Source: Helicobacter pylori oki112 | Lineage (GTDB): Bacteria > Campylobacterota > Campylobacteria > Campylobacterales > Helicobacteraceae | Length of the DNA stretch: 64,000 nucleotides | Direction: 5' to 3' | Assembly: GCF_000600085.1 (NCBI RefSeq) | Contig: NZ_CP006821.1 | Location: forward strand, 1,550,001 to 1,614,000 | Shown here: one piece after another, positions 53,440 to 62,750 of the stretch | How positions within the stretch are numbered: the first letter of the stretch is position 1 | Layout: each line of letters starts with the position of its first letter | The notes under the pieces: model-generated | The model's input: only the letters and a program-made list of their open reading frames with translations | What the model was told of the DNA's origin: nothing | Database searches by the model: none | Program-made: the position numbers and the translations under genes

Positions 53440-54678
53440 ATGGCAGAGATAAAAAAAGCGAAGAATTTAGGCGAATGGCTAGACATGCGTCTTGGCACTA
53501 ACAAACTTGTTAAAGTGCTAATGACAGAATACTGGATCCCTAAAAACATCAATTTCTTATGGGCTATGGGGGTGATTTTATTGACCCTTTTTGGCGTGCT
53601 TGTAATCTCAGGGATTTTCTTGCTCATGTATTATAAGCCTGATGCGAAAATGGCGTTTGATAGCGTGAATTTCACCATCATGCAAGAAGTGGCTTATGGC
53701 TGGCTTTGGCGCCACATGCATGCCACGGCAGCGAGCATGATTTTTGTCATCATTTATATCCACATGTTTGTTGGCATCTATTATGGCTCTTACAAAAAGG
53801 GCCGTGAGATGATTTGGATTAGCGGGATGATTTTGTTTGTGGTCTTTAGCGCGGAAGCCTTTAGCGGGTATATGCTGCCTTGGGGGCAGATGAGCTATTG
53901 GGCCGCAGCGGTTATCACGAATTTATTTGGGGGCATTCCTTTCATTGGGGCTGATGTGGTGGAGTGGATTAGGGGGAATTATGTTGTGGCGGATTCCACT
54001 TTAACGCGTTTTTTCATGCTCCATGTGTTTTTACTGCCCATTGCGATCATTTTACTCATTGGGGTGCATTTCTATTCTTTACGCATCCCGCATGTCAATA
54101 ACCAAGAAGGCGAAGAGATTGACTTTGAATCAGAAGAAAAGAAATTCATTGAAGGCAAGAAAAAAGAATCCAAAGTCATTCCTTTTTGGCCGGTATTCTT
54201 GTCTAAAGATATTTTTGTGGTTTGCGCGTTTATGGTCTTTTTCTTTTACTTGGTGTGTTACCACTATGATTTTGCGATGGATCCTATCAACTTTGAAAGG
54301 GCTAACAGCCTTAAAACGCCGCCTCACATTTACCCTGAATGGTATTTCTTATGGAGCTATGAAGTCTTAAGGGGCTTTTTCTTCAGCGCTGATTTAGGGC
54401 TAATGGCCTTTGGCGTGGCGCAAGTGATCTTTTTCTTACTGCCCTTTTTGGACAGAAGCCCAGTTGTCGCTCCTGCTCACAAACGGCCTGCGTTTATGGT
54501 GTGGTTTTGGCTTTTAATCATTGATATGATTGTTTTAACGATCTATGGTAAATTGCCCCCGCTTGGGATCGGTAAATACATTGGCTTAGTGGGTTCAATC
54601 ACTTTCTTGGCTCTTTTCTTTGTGGTATTGCCCATTATCACTATCGCTGAGAGCAAGAAACAAGGGGGTGTTAGATGA
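53440..54678 (+). CDS. petB: ubiquinol-cytochrome c reductase cytochrome b subunit
   Basis: Cytochrome b forms the quinol-oxidising core of bc1. The 412-residue protein has about eight to nine membrane helices. The four heme-ligand His lie in WRHMHATAAS and HIHMFVG-type segments of helix B and in MLHVFLLPIAI and IGVHFYS of helix D. The PEWY motif (YPEWYFLWSYEVLR) of the quinol site is intact. Overlaps petC by ATGA. Ortholog of HP1539. Confidence 0.97.
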   Translation: MAEIKKAKNLGEWLDMRLGTNKLVKVLMTEYWIPKNINFLWAMGVILLTLFGVLVISGIFLLMYYKPDAKMAFDSVNFTIMQEVAYGWLWRHMHATAASMIFVIIYIHMFVGIYYGSYKKGREMIWISGMILFVVFSAEAFSGYMLPWGQMSYWAAAVITNLFGGIPFIGADVVEWIRGNYVVADSTLTRFFMLHVFLLPIAIILLIGVHFYSLRIPHVNNQEGEEIDFESEEKKFIEGKKKESKVIPFWPVFLSKDIFVVCAFMVFFFYLVCYHYDFAMDPINFERANSLKTPPHIYPEWYFLWSYEVLRGFFFSADLGLMAFGVAQVIFFLLPFLDRSPVVAPAHKRPAFMVWFWLLIIDMIVLTIYGKLPPLGIGKYIGLVGSITFLALFFVVLPIITIAESKKQGGVR

Positions 54679-55532
54679 AAGAATTTAAGATTCTAATTAT
54701 CCTTATTGTGGTGATAGGCGTGATTTATTATGGGGTTGAGCCTTATGCGCATTCGGTGATGCACCCTAAAGTCGCTCCGGCAGATTTTGCTTTCAAGGAT
54801 TTAGAGCCGATGGATTTAAAAAATGGCGACGCTAATAAAGGCAAACAGCTTGTATCCGAAAATTGCACCGCTTGCCATGGCATTAAATCCCAAAACATTC
54901 CAGCCCCTATGGACAGCCTTAGCGCGAGCAACTCGTTTGGGGTCGTGCCACCGGATTTAAGCCATGTGGCGGGGGTTTTGAACGCGAATTTCTTAGCCCA
55001 CTTCATCAAAGACCCTGTGAAAACGGCGAAATTGAGCCATAAATTCAACGATGAAAGGCCCTATCCTATGCCGGCGTTTTCTCAATTTAGCGATAAAGAT
55101 TTGAGCGATATTGTGGCGTATCTCACTTCTATTTTGCCTAAAAATTTGAGCGATAAGGAAGTGTTCGCGCAAAGCTGTCAAAGGTGTCATAGCTTGGATT
55201 ATGCTAAAAATAAGGCCTTTAGCGATCCTAAAGATTTAGCCAATTATTTAGGCTCTCATGCGCCTGATTTGTCCATGATGATTAGAGCTAAAGGTGAACA
55301 TGGCTTGAATATTTTCATCAACGATCCGCAAAAGCTTTTGCCTGGCACGGCTATGCCTAGAGTGGGATTGAGTGAACAAGCGCAAAAACAAGTCATCTCT
55401 TATTTGGAAAAAGCGGGCGATAGGAAAAAACATGAAAGGAATACCTTAGGGATTAAGATCATGATTTTCTTTGCGGTGCTGTCGTTCTTGGCTTATGCGT
55501 GGAAAAGAAAAGTTTGGAGCGAAGTGCATTGA
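54675..55532 (+). CDS. petC: ubiquinol-cytochrome c reductase diheme cytochrome c subunit
   Basis: The 285-residue protein has an N-terminal anchor helix (about 5-20), two heme c sites, CTACH (about 63-67) and CQRCH (about 167-171), each in a cytochrome c domain, and a C-terminal anchor (about 258-275). The two-domain diheme form is typical of the Campylobacterota bc1, where it takes the place of cytochrome c1. Met ligands are seen in PMPAF and AMPRVG. Ortholog of HP1538. Confidence 0.96.
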   Translation: MKEFKILIILIVVIGVIYYGVEPYAHSVMHPKVAPADFAFKDLEPMDLKNGDANKGKQLVSENCTACHGIKSQNIPAPMDSLSASNSFGVVPPDLSHVAGVLNANFLAHFIKDPVKTAKLSHKFNDERPYPMPAFSQFSDKDLSDIVAYLTSILPKNLSDKEVFAQSCQRCHSLDYAKNKAFSDPKDLANYLGSHAPDLSMMIRAKGEHGLNIFINDPQKLLPGTAMPRVGLSEQAQKQVISYLEKAGDRKKHERNTLGIKIMIFFAVLSFLAYAWKRKVWSEVH

Positions 55533-55621
55533 ATTAAAAAAAGGGGGGAGAGTGTTTTTTTTGTGGTCTTGTTTTATGGTCAGTTGCTTAGAATTTCCTT
55601 ATGTCTTAATGGAGTGGTCCG

Positions 55622-57288
55622 ATGATTTTAGATGCTAAATTTTTTGTGTTCATTTTTTTTAATGTGCTTTCAACATGCTTTCTCTCTTCGGTGAGTGTTG
55701 GTTTTATTTTCAAAGCATTTTTGTATAGTTTTATATGGCTTTTTATTATTTATTATGCGATCAGTTTTATTAAGAATAGGTTTGTAACAGAAAGCCTAAA
55801 AAGTTTTATATTAATTTTAGGGGTTGTGTTTAGCTGTATAGATATTTTTGGTTCGTATTATTTTCATTTGCCTTTATCTAATGAGCTGGGTAATATTTTA
55901 TTCACCACGCATTATAAAGAGAGCTTGGAATTTCTCCATGCTTATGTCTATCCGCACTGGTATTTTGTGATAGGGCTTATTTTAATAGCTGTAGGTTCTC
56001 TAAAACTATTCAGTCTCATTCCTAATAAACCCATTTCTTTAAAAATGGCTAGTATTTTAAGCGTTTTATTTTTGATTGTAGAAGCGCCACACACTATAGC
56101 AACGATCAAAAAATATAAAGAGCGTGAAGCCCTGTTGAACGCTGATGGGACGATGGAATACATTGCTTTGGCTAAAGGAGCGTATTATTTTGGTAGGAAT
56201 ATCAGCAGTCTGAGAGAAAGCAACAACTCTAATCAAGCTTTAGAAAAAGCTTCTTATTCTAAAGATTACCTGCTCAAAAATACAGGAAGTGTTGAAAATG
56301 TGGTGTTGGTTTTTGGCGAGAGTTTGAACAGAAATTTTATGGGTGTTTATGGCTATCAAGCCCCTACAACCCCTTATTTAAACGCTTTAAAAGAAAAAGG
56401 TTCGCTTTTAGTGTTTGATAATGTGATCAGCCCGGCTTTTTATACGGACAAAAGTTTCACAATGCTTTTAACTTACGCCAATAGGGATAATCTCAACCAA
56501 AAAGCATGGTATCAATATAAAAACCTAGCCCATATCCTTAAACTGAGCGATTGTAAAAGCGTTTGGATCACTTCTCAAGGCTATGGACTCATGTGGGGTA
56601 ATAGCTATTATCAAGTGGCTAAGCATTTTGATACTTATATAGAAAACGATAAACCTTATGATGAAAACTTGGCCGCTCTTTTCAAGCGGTATTATAATAA
56701 CGAGAGAGAGAGAGAGAGAGTAAAAAGCGTAAAAATTTTGTTGTTTTTCACTTGATTGGCAATCATTTTGAATACAAAAACCGCTTTCCTAAAGAATTTT
56801 CCCGCTTCAATCTCAATAACACTTCTTATTTTTCAAAAAACAAGTCTTTGAAAGTTAAAAACAATGCTGACAAGCAAGTTGTAACCGATTATATTAACAG
56901 CGTTTATTATAATGATTATGTTTTGCATTCTTTGATTGAATTGTTTAAAGATAAGGATAGTCTCATTATCTACCTGAGCGATCATGGCAATGACATGTTT
57001 GAATCAAGCGCTTTCAATACCCATGAATGCTCAAATGCCAGCATGGAAATCCTATTTTTAATCTATATGAGCGATGCATTCAAACAAAAACACCCCCAAA
57101 TGGTAAAAAGTTTTGAAGAAGCTTTACACAAGCCTTTTATGAGCGATGATTTATTGCATACCGTATTGCCATTAGCAGGAATAATAACCAAAGATTATGA
57201 AAAAACGAGGGATTTATTTAATGAGAGTTATAACGATAAACGCATAAGGAAGCCATGCGATAACAAGGTTTATCCCATGAATAAATGA
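55622..57288 (+). pseudogene. EptA-like phosphoethanolamine transferase, out of frame at an AG repeat (phase-off)
   Basis: The first frame (55622-56755) has about five membrane helices (1-165) and the start of the sulfatase-like catalytic domain (VLVFGESLNRNFMGVYGY). The second (to 57288) has FHLIGNH and the metal site YLSDHGNDMF. They join exactly if the AG repeat at 56702-56720 loses one unit or gains two. The family adds phosphoethanolamine to lipid A or other glycans and affects cationic-peptide resistance. H. pylori has a characterised EptA (HP0022); this looks like the other YhbX-type member (HP1417 in 26695). In this sequence the product is truncated inside the catalytic domain. Confidence 0.88.
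56702..56720 (+). repeat. AG dinucleotide repeat switching the eptA-like gene
   Basis: G(AG)9 lies inside the coding sequence, read as alternating Glu and Arg. With nine units the frame hits a stop at 56753-56755; eight or eleven units restore the full-length frame. Confidence 0.9.
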
Positions 57289-57304
57289 GCGGTATTTATA
57301 ATTG

Positions 57305-57988
57305 TCAATTTAAAAAATCAATCAATGCTTGAAGTTCCTTTGAATCAAAATTAAAAAATTTTTTAAGAATTTCTGTATTTTTTGGCTTATCTATCATTTT
57401 AGCGGTTGTAGAAACAGGATCTAGATTGTTTAAACCACAAGGAACAAAACCTCTCTCTAAACAAACAGAAAGCGTAATATAGGGTTGTAGCCAACATTTA
57501 GCATGTTTTTTTTGTTCTGATTGAATAGGTTTGATTTGTTTGATTTTGCGAAAAAACTCCTCGTAGGACTCGCAAAAAACTTGATAAAACGCTTTATTTT
57601 CACTTTCTTTTGCCATTTTTTCTAGCAAAGGCTCTAATTCGCAATAATTGGGGTCGTGTTCAGTCTCATCATTTTCTGGCAATAAAAAAATCTTAATCTG
57701 GTTAAACTCTTCATCGTTTAAGCGGTGTTCTTCTTCTGGGTTTTCTTGGAGTTGTTTCTTTATTTCTTGAATTTTAGCCTCTTTTGTTTGGTTGTCTGAA
57801 TCAAAAACGATGTAAATATCTTTAGCTTTTAGGTTTTCTTTAACACTCTCGACTTCTTCAGAAAGCTTATCCTTGCTCCCACAATTGATAATATTAGAAT
57901 CTTTAAGGCCTAAATTTTTAACCTCATTTAAAATCGTTAAAAAGATTTTGTCTGATTCGCCCTCCACATAAACGATCTTTTCTCGCAT
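57305..57988 (-). CDS. TOPRIM-like protein (DUF3226-type), partner of the upstream ATPase
   Basis: The 227-residue protein shows TOPRIM motifs: the acidic VEGESDKIF (about 8-16), a GSKDKL segment (about 37-42) and the metal-binding IVFDSDN (about 59-65). A C-terminal Asp/Glu/Lys-rich helical region follows. TOPRIM nuclease domains are found in OLD-family nucleases and in defence systems where ATPase and TOPRIM are separate proteins. The start overlaps the ATPase stop by one base (TGATG), so they are translated together. No exact family can be claimed beyond TOPRIM/DUF3226. Confidence 0.72.
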   Translation of the reverse strand: MREKIVYVEGESDKIFLTILNEVKNLGLKDSNIINCGSKDKLSEEVESVKENLKAKDIYIVFDSDNQTKEAKIQEIKKQLQENPEEEHRLNDEEFNQIKIFLLPENDETEHDPNYCELEPLLEKMAKESENKAFYQVFCESYEEFFRKIKQIKPIQSEQKKHAKCWLQPYITLSVCLERGFVPCGLNNLDPVSTTAKMIDKPKNTEILKKFFNFDSKELQALIDFLN

Positions 57989-59088
57989 CAGCCTCTAACC
58001 TCCATGCCCCTATAAAGCACTTTTTCTAGCATAGAATAGCTGTGTCTGATAAAGCCAAAAGCGCTTTCTTTTTCAAATTCAAACAAGGCTATATCTTTAA
58101 AAACTCCCGTTTCATTATTGGGCATGGTGTTGATAGCGTTCAATAAAAATTCCTTATTGTGCGTGGTGGCAAAAATTTGAATCTGTAGTTTTTGAGCTAA
58201 CTCAAACAGAGCTTTTAAAAACTCTTGCATTTTTGTATAGTGCAAACCACTTTCTATTTCATCAATAAAAAGATACTTAACACGATTGTCTATAAGAATG
58301 CTCGCCATGATAAAGAATTTGATAAACCCCCAACCAAACGAATTTAAAAGCCTTTTGGGGCTTTTTTCTAGCGGTGTGTTTTCATTTTTGATTTGGATAT
58401 AGACAGACTTTCTTATGGCATCAGCATCTAAAATATCAGGGTTGAAATATTTTAAGACTTCCATTAATTCTTTTTCTTTGCTCGCTAATCGTAAATTTTC
58501 TAATGCTTGAAGAGAATTAACAATAGATAATTCCACAGGAATAAACATTGCATTTTCTTTATAGGTTTGAGCGATCTTATCTAAATCAGAATGGATTAAG
58601 CTTAAGTTTTGTCTTTCAAGTTCATAAGTCATTGTCATGGGGGAAAAAGATGGATTGTAGAAAAATTGGAGCTGTGGCTTCGTTATTGGTTTGCTTATAA
58701 GGTTTGTCATATGAATATCATCGCTATTCAAATTGATGTCTTTGCTGTAATTGGTTTGTGTGGGGTATTGGATAGTAAGAGGGATAGTAGCATGTTCAAA
58801 CTCAGTGCGGATGCTAATGGGATTAGCGGTATTCTCTTGGTAAAAGAAGGTTTTTAGGTTGTCGTTATTGAGCTTGATTTTCCTAAATTCACTAACAAGC
58901 ACCACATGTTCAGGGGGAAGACTGACTTGAACAGCAGAATCACAAAGACCCGTGTTGATATAAAGGGCTTCTAAAAGATTGGTTTTGCCTGTATCGTTTT
59001 GACCGGTAAAAAAGTTGATGAGTTTAAAATTTTCCATTTTAAGGTGCTTGAAATTTTTGTAATTTTCAATCTCTATGCTTTTAATCAT
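57988..59088 (-). CDS. OLD/RecF-like AAA ATPase, first gene of an ATPase + TOPRIM pair
   Basis: The 366-residue protein begins IKSIEIENYKNFKHL, typical of ABC-ATPase domains of the OLD/RecF/AAA_15 type. Walker A is GQNDTGKTN (29-37). Walker B is YLFIDEIESGLHY (about 275), and a switch motif FATTHNKEF follows. It ends just at the TOPRIM gene, which gives the two-gene form of OLD nucleases. Such pairs (PARIS is one) protect against phage, by nucleic-acid cleavage or abortive infection; whether this one does is inferred. It lies in a joint between eptA and ftsI. Confidence 0.78.
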   Translation of the reverse strand: MIKSIEIENYKNFKHLKMENFKLINFFTGQNDTGKTNLLEALYINTGLCDSAVQVSLPPEHVVLVSEFRKIKLNNDNLKTFFYQENTANPISIRTEFEHATIPLTIQYPTQTNYSKDINLNSDDIHMTNLISKPITKPQLQFFYNPSFSPMTMTYELERQNLSLIHSDLDKIAQTYKENAMFIPVELSIVNSLQALENLRLASKEKELMEVLKYFNPDILDADAIRKSVYIQIKNENTPLEKSPKRLLNSFGWGFIKFFIMASILIDNRVKYLFIDEIESGLHYTKMQEFLKALFELAQKLQIQIFATTHNKEFLLNAINTMPNNETGVFKDIALFEFEKESAFGFIRHSYSMLEKVLYRGMEVRG

Positions 59089-59166
59089 TTAAATTCGCCT
59101 TTTAGTTAGCTTGAATTGATGCCACTAGATCATCGGTATAGTTACGCTAATTTTACCCTACTATTC

Positions 59167-61014
59167 TTACTTAATTTTAAAGCGGTTTTTCTCCAACGCA
59201 TTTTGAATCGCAATAGAGGGCGATAGATAATTGTAACGCACTAAAATTTCGGTGATTTCTTTAAAAATAGGGGCTGCAATCTTGCTAGCGTAATATTCTT
59301 CCTTGCCGTGCGAGCCTAAGATAACCACGCCGATAGTAAAAACCTGCCTTTCATCTTCAGCGAACCCAAAAAAAGAGCTGTTGTAGGACTGCGCGCTATA
59401 ACTCCCGTTTTTAGCAACCCTAGCCGTGCCGGTTTTGCCCCCTATGTATAGCCCTTCAAATTGAGCGTTTTTGCCTGTGCCATAACGCACCACTTTGATT
59501 AAGGTTTCTTTCATTTTCCTAGCGCTTTTGGGGCTAATGACTTGAAAGGTGGGTTTGGGGCTAGGAATGTAAATATCGCCATTAGGGGCGGTTTCTTGTT
59601 GCACTAAATAGGGGGTAGTCAATTTGCCTTCATTAGAAAACACCGCATAAGCCCTTAAAAGCTGCAAAAAAGTCGCGTTCAGCCCATAGCCATAAGAAAC
59701 GCTCCCCTTTAACACTTCACGCTTGAAAGCGGACAAAGGAGGGATCTTTCCTGTGGCTTCTAAGGATAAATCAATGCCCGTTTTTTGAGAAAATCCATAG
59801 CCTAAAAGTCCGTTATAGAAATCCTCTGGGTTGAGATTTTTACTGATTTTTATCATGCCCACATTGCTAGATTGGATCAAAATGTCTTCCACAACGGCTT
59901 TTTTACTAGGGATAAAGTCATCTTTTATGGTGTATTTTCCTAATTGGTAATAGCCATGGTTTAAATCAATGCGTTCTTTGGGGTTGATTAAATTCTTGTC
60001 TAACAGTAAGGAATAAACAATGGGTTTGATCGTGCTGCCTGGCTCAAAAACCTTTTCGGCAACGCTCAAATTCAAGCTTTCATAATCGCTAGTTTTAATC
60101 GCATTAGGATTGAAGCGCTTGCTTGAAGCCAGCGATAAAATTTCCCCGCTTTTAGGGTTAATGATACCCACTAGGATTTCTTTAGCCTTGAGCTTGTCTT
60201 TAGTTTTATCTAATAGGGTTTCAATTTCTCTTTGGAGTTTTAAAGGAATGCTCAAATACACCTCATAGCCATCAAGGCGCTCAATCTCTGTGTAAGAGTG
60301 GTTTTGAATAAAGTTAAAACTCACATCTCTTTTGCCTGTTCTCATGCCATTTTGTTGGGCTTTAAGCAAGTGATCTTGAGATTTTTCAACGCCTTTTTTA
60401 CCGGTAGTTAAAGTGAGCCTATCTTCTTCTTGTTTTTGCACATAGCCAATGATTGGTTCTAGGCTATTTTGATAAGGGTAATGCCTAGAAACGCCGCTCA
60501 CTTCAATGTTTAGCCCTTGCTTTTGCCACACCTTATCGCGCGCGTCTTTGAAATTTTGAAAAACCCCAAAGGCTAGAAATTTCTTATTCAAGTCCCTAAG
60601 ATTAGCAGCGGTATTGGGCGTGAGATCATAGGCTAGAATAATATAGCCTTTCGTATTGATAGCGTCTTTTAAGGACTTTTTAGGGATATTGCTATAAACA
60701 GAAAGAAAATCAATGAAAAAATCTTCTTTATCCGGGTTTAAAAACCTTGTGTCAAAGCCCAGTTTGAAAAGGGTTTGCGAAGTAGCCAGGCTGTAGTTGT
60801 CTTGACTATAGATAGTCCCCCTAGTCGCAGTGTCTTGTTTGCTCATCACCAGAGTGGGCATGTTGGCTTGGGCAAAAAAAGCTTTTTTAAAAGCCACCAT
60901 TAAAAAAACAATAAAAAGCAACAAAAAGGTTAAAGCCGTAAATACGACCTTGTATTTTTGGGTTTCTAAAAATCGCTCTGGGTTGAAGTTGGGATCAATG
61001 TTTTTATTATTCAT
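59167..61014 (-). CDS. ftsI: class B penicillin-binding protein FtsI (PBP3), septal transpeptidase
   Basis: FtsI crosslinks septal peptidoglycan. The 615-residue protein has a cytosolic tail, one membrane helix (about 23-46), the class-B N-terminal domain with TRGTIYSQD, and the transpeptidase domain with SxxK in PGSTIKP (about 327-333), SSN in QSSNVGM (about 384) and KTGT in GGKTGTARV (about 530). The length is normal and there is no frameshift. It is the gene before fliE on the same strand, at 155 bp distance. Ortholog of HP1556. Confidence 0.93.
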   Translation of the reverse strand: MNNKNIDPNFNPERFLETQKYKVVFTALTFLLLFIVFLMVAFKKAFFAQANMPTLVMSKQDTATRGTIYSQDNYSLATSQTLFKLGFDTRFLNPDKEDFFIDFLSVYSNIPKKSLKDAINTKGYIILAYDLTPNTAANLRDLNKKFLAFGVFQNFKDARDKVWQKQGLNIEVSGVSRHYPYQNSLEPIIGYVQKQEEDRLTLTTGKKGVEKSQDHLLKAQQNGMRTGKRDVSFNFIQNHSYTEIERLDGYEVYLSIPLKLQREIETLLDKTKDKLKAKEILVGIINPKSGEILSLASSKRFNPNAIKTSDYESLNLSVAEKVFEPGSTIKPIVYSLLLDKNLINPKERIDLNHGYYQLGKYTIKDDFIPSKKAVVEDILIQSSNVGMIKISKNLNPEDFYNGLLGYGFSQKTGIDLSLEATGKIPPLSAFKREVLKGSVSYGYGLNATFLQLLRAYAVFSNEGKLTTPYLVQQETAPNGDIYIPSPKPTFQVISPKSARKMKETLIKVVRYGTGKNAQFEGLYIGGKTGTARVAKNGSYSAQSYNSSFFGFAEDERQVFTIGVVILGSHGKEEYYASKIAAPIFKEITEILVRYNYLSPSIAIQNALEKNRFKIK

Positions 61015-61169
61015 GAACGCTCACTTGAAAACGGCGTAGCGTTGGATCTTCACAACGCATGAGAACATGAATTTTTGATGGTAAAATCCGTTAAAATGGG
61101 GCGTAGCAACAACGAACCCTCTCTTTAAAAAAGACCAAGCGATCATTTAAAGAGACGCCACTTAAGAAA

Positions 61170-61499
61170 CTAGATCTGCGTTCTTAAAAGCTCTTTATAA
61201 GCGCTGATCGCCTTGTTGCGCACTTCAAGCATGAGTTTCATGCTCGTTTCAGCCTTCCCTATAGCGATAGCCGCTTGGTGTAAATCTTTGATTTGCCCTG
61301 TCGCCATGTCGGCTAAGGCTTTATCAGATTGCTCTTGAGTGTTGTTAAGCTCATTGATGGATTGTTTTAAGAGTTTGGAAAACTCCCCACCTTTTTGTTC
61401 TTTAAAGGTGCTACCTGATTCTTCTCTTTTAGTCCTATTGTCTGTGTTAAGCTCAGAGAAAGGACTCAATAAGCTTTTATCATTGTGTATGGCTTGCAT
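61170..61499 (-). CDS. fliE: flagellar hook-basal body protein FliE
   Basis: FliE joins the MS ring to the rod and is exported early by the flagellar type III system. The 109-residue protein has the characteristic FSKLLKQSINELNNTQEQSDKA-like middle (only the motif pattern is given) and the C-terminal AETSMKLMLEVRNKAISAY segment that is the FliE signature. AAGGAGG precedes the ATG. It follows flgB-flgC with a 127-bp gap, which has no gene. Ortholog of HP1557. Confidence 0.93.
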   Translation of the reverse strand: MQAIHNDKSLLSPFSELNTDNRTKREESGSTFKEQKGGEFSKLLKQSINELNNTQEQSDKALADMATGQIKDLHQAAIAIGKAETSMKLMLEVRNKAISAYKELLRTQI

Positions 61500-61626
61500 A
61501 GAACCTCCTTAAGCTCTTTTTTAAAAATTTAACTCTATTAAATATCTTATTCATTTCTGTATTCTACTGATCTTTGGCTAATACTACCTAAATTTCCTTA
61601 TACTACCATAAATTGTTGAAAATCGT

Positions 61627-62109
61627 TCATGTTTGTAACATGCCAATCGCGTTCTGCGCCATGTTTTTAGCGCTTTGAAAGGCTGCAACATTGGCCTGAT
61701 AAGCCCTAGTCGCTTCCACTAGATCCGCCATTTCAACCACCGCATTCACATTGGGGTAAGCCACATAGCCTTGAGCGTTAGCGTCAGGGTGACTGGGATC
61801 GTATTTCATTAACGGCTCGCTATCATCGCGCACAATCTTATCCACCACCACGCTTGTGATGGGGATTAGGTTGTCATCGCTTTCATCTAAAGGGTCTTCA
61901 TAGGGGGTAATTTGATTGTTTTGAGCGATTTTTTGGTTTAAAATCTCATTGAAATCAAAAGCCTTAAACACCGCTTCTTGCCTCCTATAAGGGCCTCCTT
62001 CGCTCGTGCGCGTGGTGTTAGCGTTAGCGATATTAGAAGAAATCAAATTAGCCCTTAAGCGTTGGGCGGACAAACCATAACCGCTAATATCAAAAGAAGA
62101 TAAAAACAT
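61627..62109 (-). CDS. flgC: flagellar proximal rod protein FlgC
   Basis: The 160-residue rod protein begins with SSFDISGYGLSAQRLRANLISSN (motif pattern), has the classic ANANTTRTSEGGPYRRQ and ends with NVAAFQSAKNMAQNAIGM, both standard for FlgC. It lies 12 bp after flgB in the same operon. Ortholog of HP1558. Confidence 0.95.
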   Translation of the reverse strand: MFLSSFDISGYGLSAQRLRANLISSNIANANTTRTSEGGPYRRQEAVFKAFDFNEILNQKIAQNNQITPYEDPLDESDDNLIPITSVVVDKIVRDDSEPLMKYDPSHPDANAQGYVAYPNVNAVVEMADLVEATRAYQANVAAFQSAKNMAQNAIGMLQT

Positions 62110-62121
62110 GCTTTCCCTTAA

Positions 62122-62544
62122 CTATAAATTCTTACTGGAATCAATGGCGTAATTGATCACGCCTCGATACTTTTTTAAGGCTGAACTCAAGGCTAAATAC
62201 ATGGTGGAGTTCTTGCCCATTTCACTCGTTTCTATGTCTAAATCCACGCTGTTGCCATCATTTTTAGCCAAATGCCCGTCTCTAAAAAAAAGGCTTGCCC
62301 CATCTTTAGCGCTATTTTCAAAGTCTAAATGCCTAGGGTTAGTGTGGGCTAATGGCAAAACTTTACTGGATTGGTTTTCAAAAATTTCCGCTTTTTTCTC
62401 CGCTAAAACGCTTTCAAAATCCAAATCCTTTGGCCTGTAAAAAGGGGTGTCCACATTAGCGATGTTAGAAGCGATCATATCTTGACGCAAAGACCGATAA
62501 TCCAACGCTTTATAAACCAATCCAAACGCTTTAGAAAAATCCAT
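62122..62544 (-). CDS. flgB: flagellar proximal rod protein FlgB
   Basis: The 140-residue protein starts with a short rod-protein helix and the SNIANVDTPFYRPKDL motif (about 27-42), and ends with a helical C-terminus. It heads flgB-flgC-fliE. A sigma-54 promoter lies 40 nt upstream, in line with the known RpoN dependence of this operon. Ortholog of HP1559. Confidence 0.95.
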   Translation of the reverse strand: MDFSKAFGLVYKALDYRSLRQDMIASNIANVDTPFYRPKDLDFESVLAEKKAEIFENQSSKVLPLAHTNPRHLDFENSAKDGASLFFRDGHLAKNDGNSVDLDIETSEMGKNSTMYLALSSALKKYRGVINYAIDSSKNL

Positions 62545-62583
62545 ATAAAACCCCTTTTTTAAACCCTTGCAAATTCATAACAT

Positions 62584-62597
62584 GCAAAAAGCATTCC
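62584..62597 (-). promoter_or_regulatory. sigma-54 (RpoN) promoter of flgB-flgC-fliE
   Basis: On the minus strand TTGGAATGCTTTTTGCATG has GG and GC separated by exactly 10 bases, the invariant -24/-12 pattern. The predicted start lies about 28 nt before the flgB ATG. The rest of the 206-bp gap to ftsW holds no gene. Confidence 0.72.
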
Positions 62598-62750
62598 AAA
62601 ACCGGCTCGCTTTTTCACTTAAAGAATGCGATCAATTTCAAAACATGCTTAAGCTTGAGCGATAAGCCAATTCAGATCCATTATAGTGTAAAATACCCCT
62701 AAAACACCTTAAGAGAACGCCTATTCAAAAACCAAAATAAGGAAATCCTA

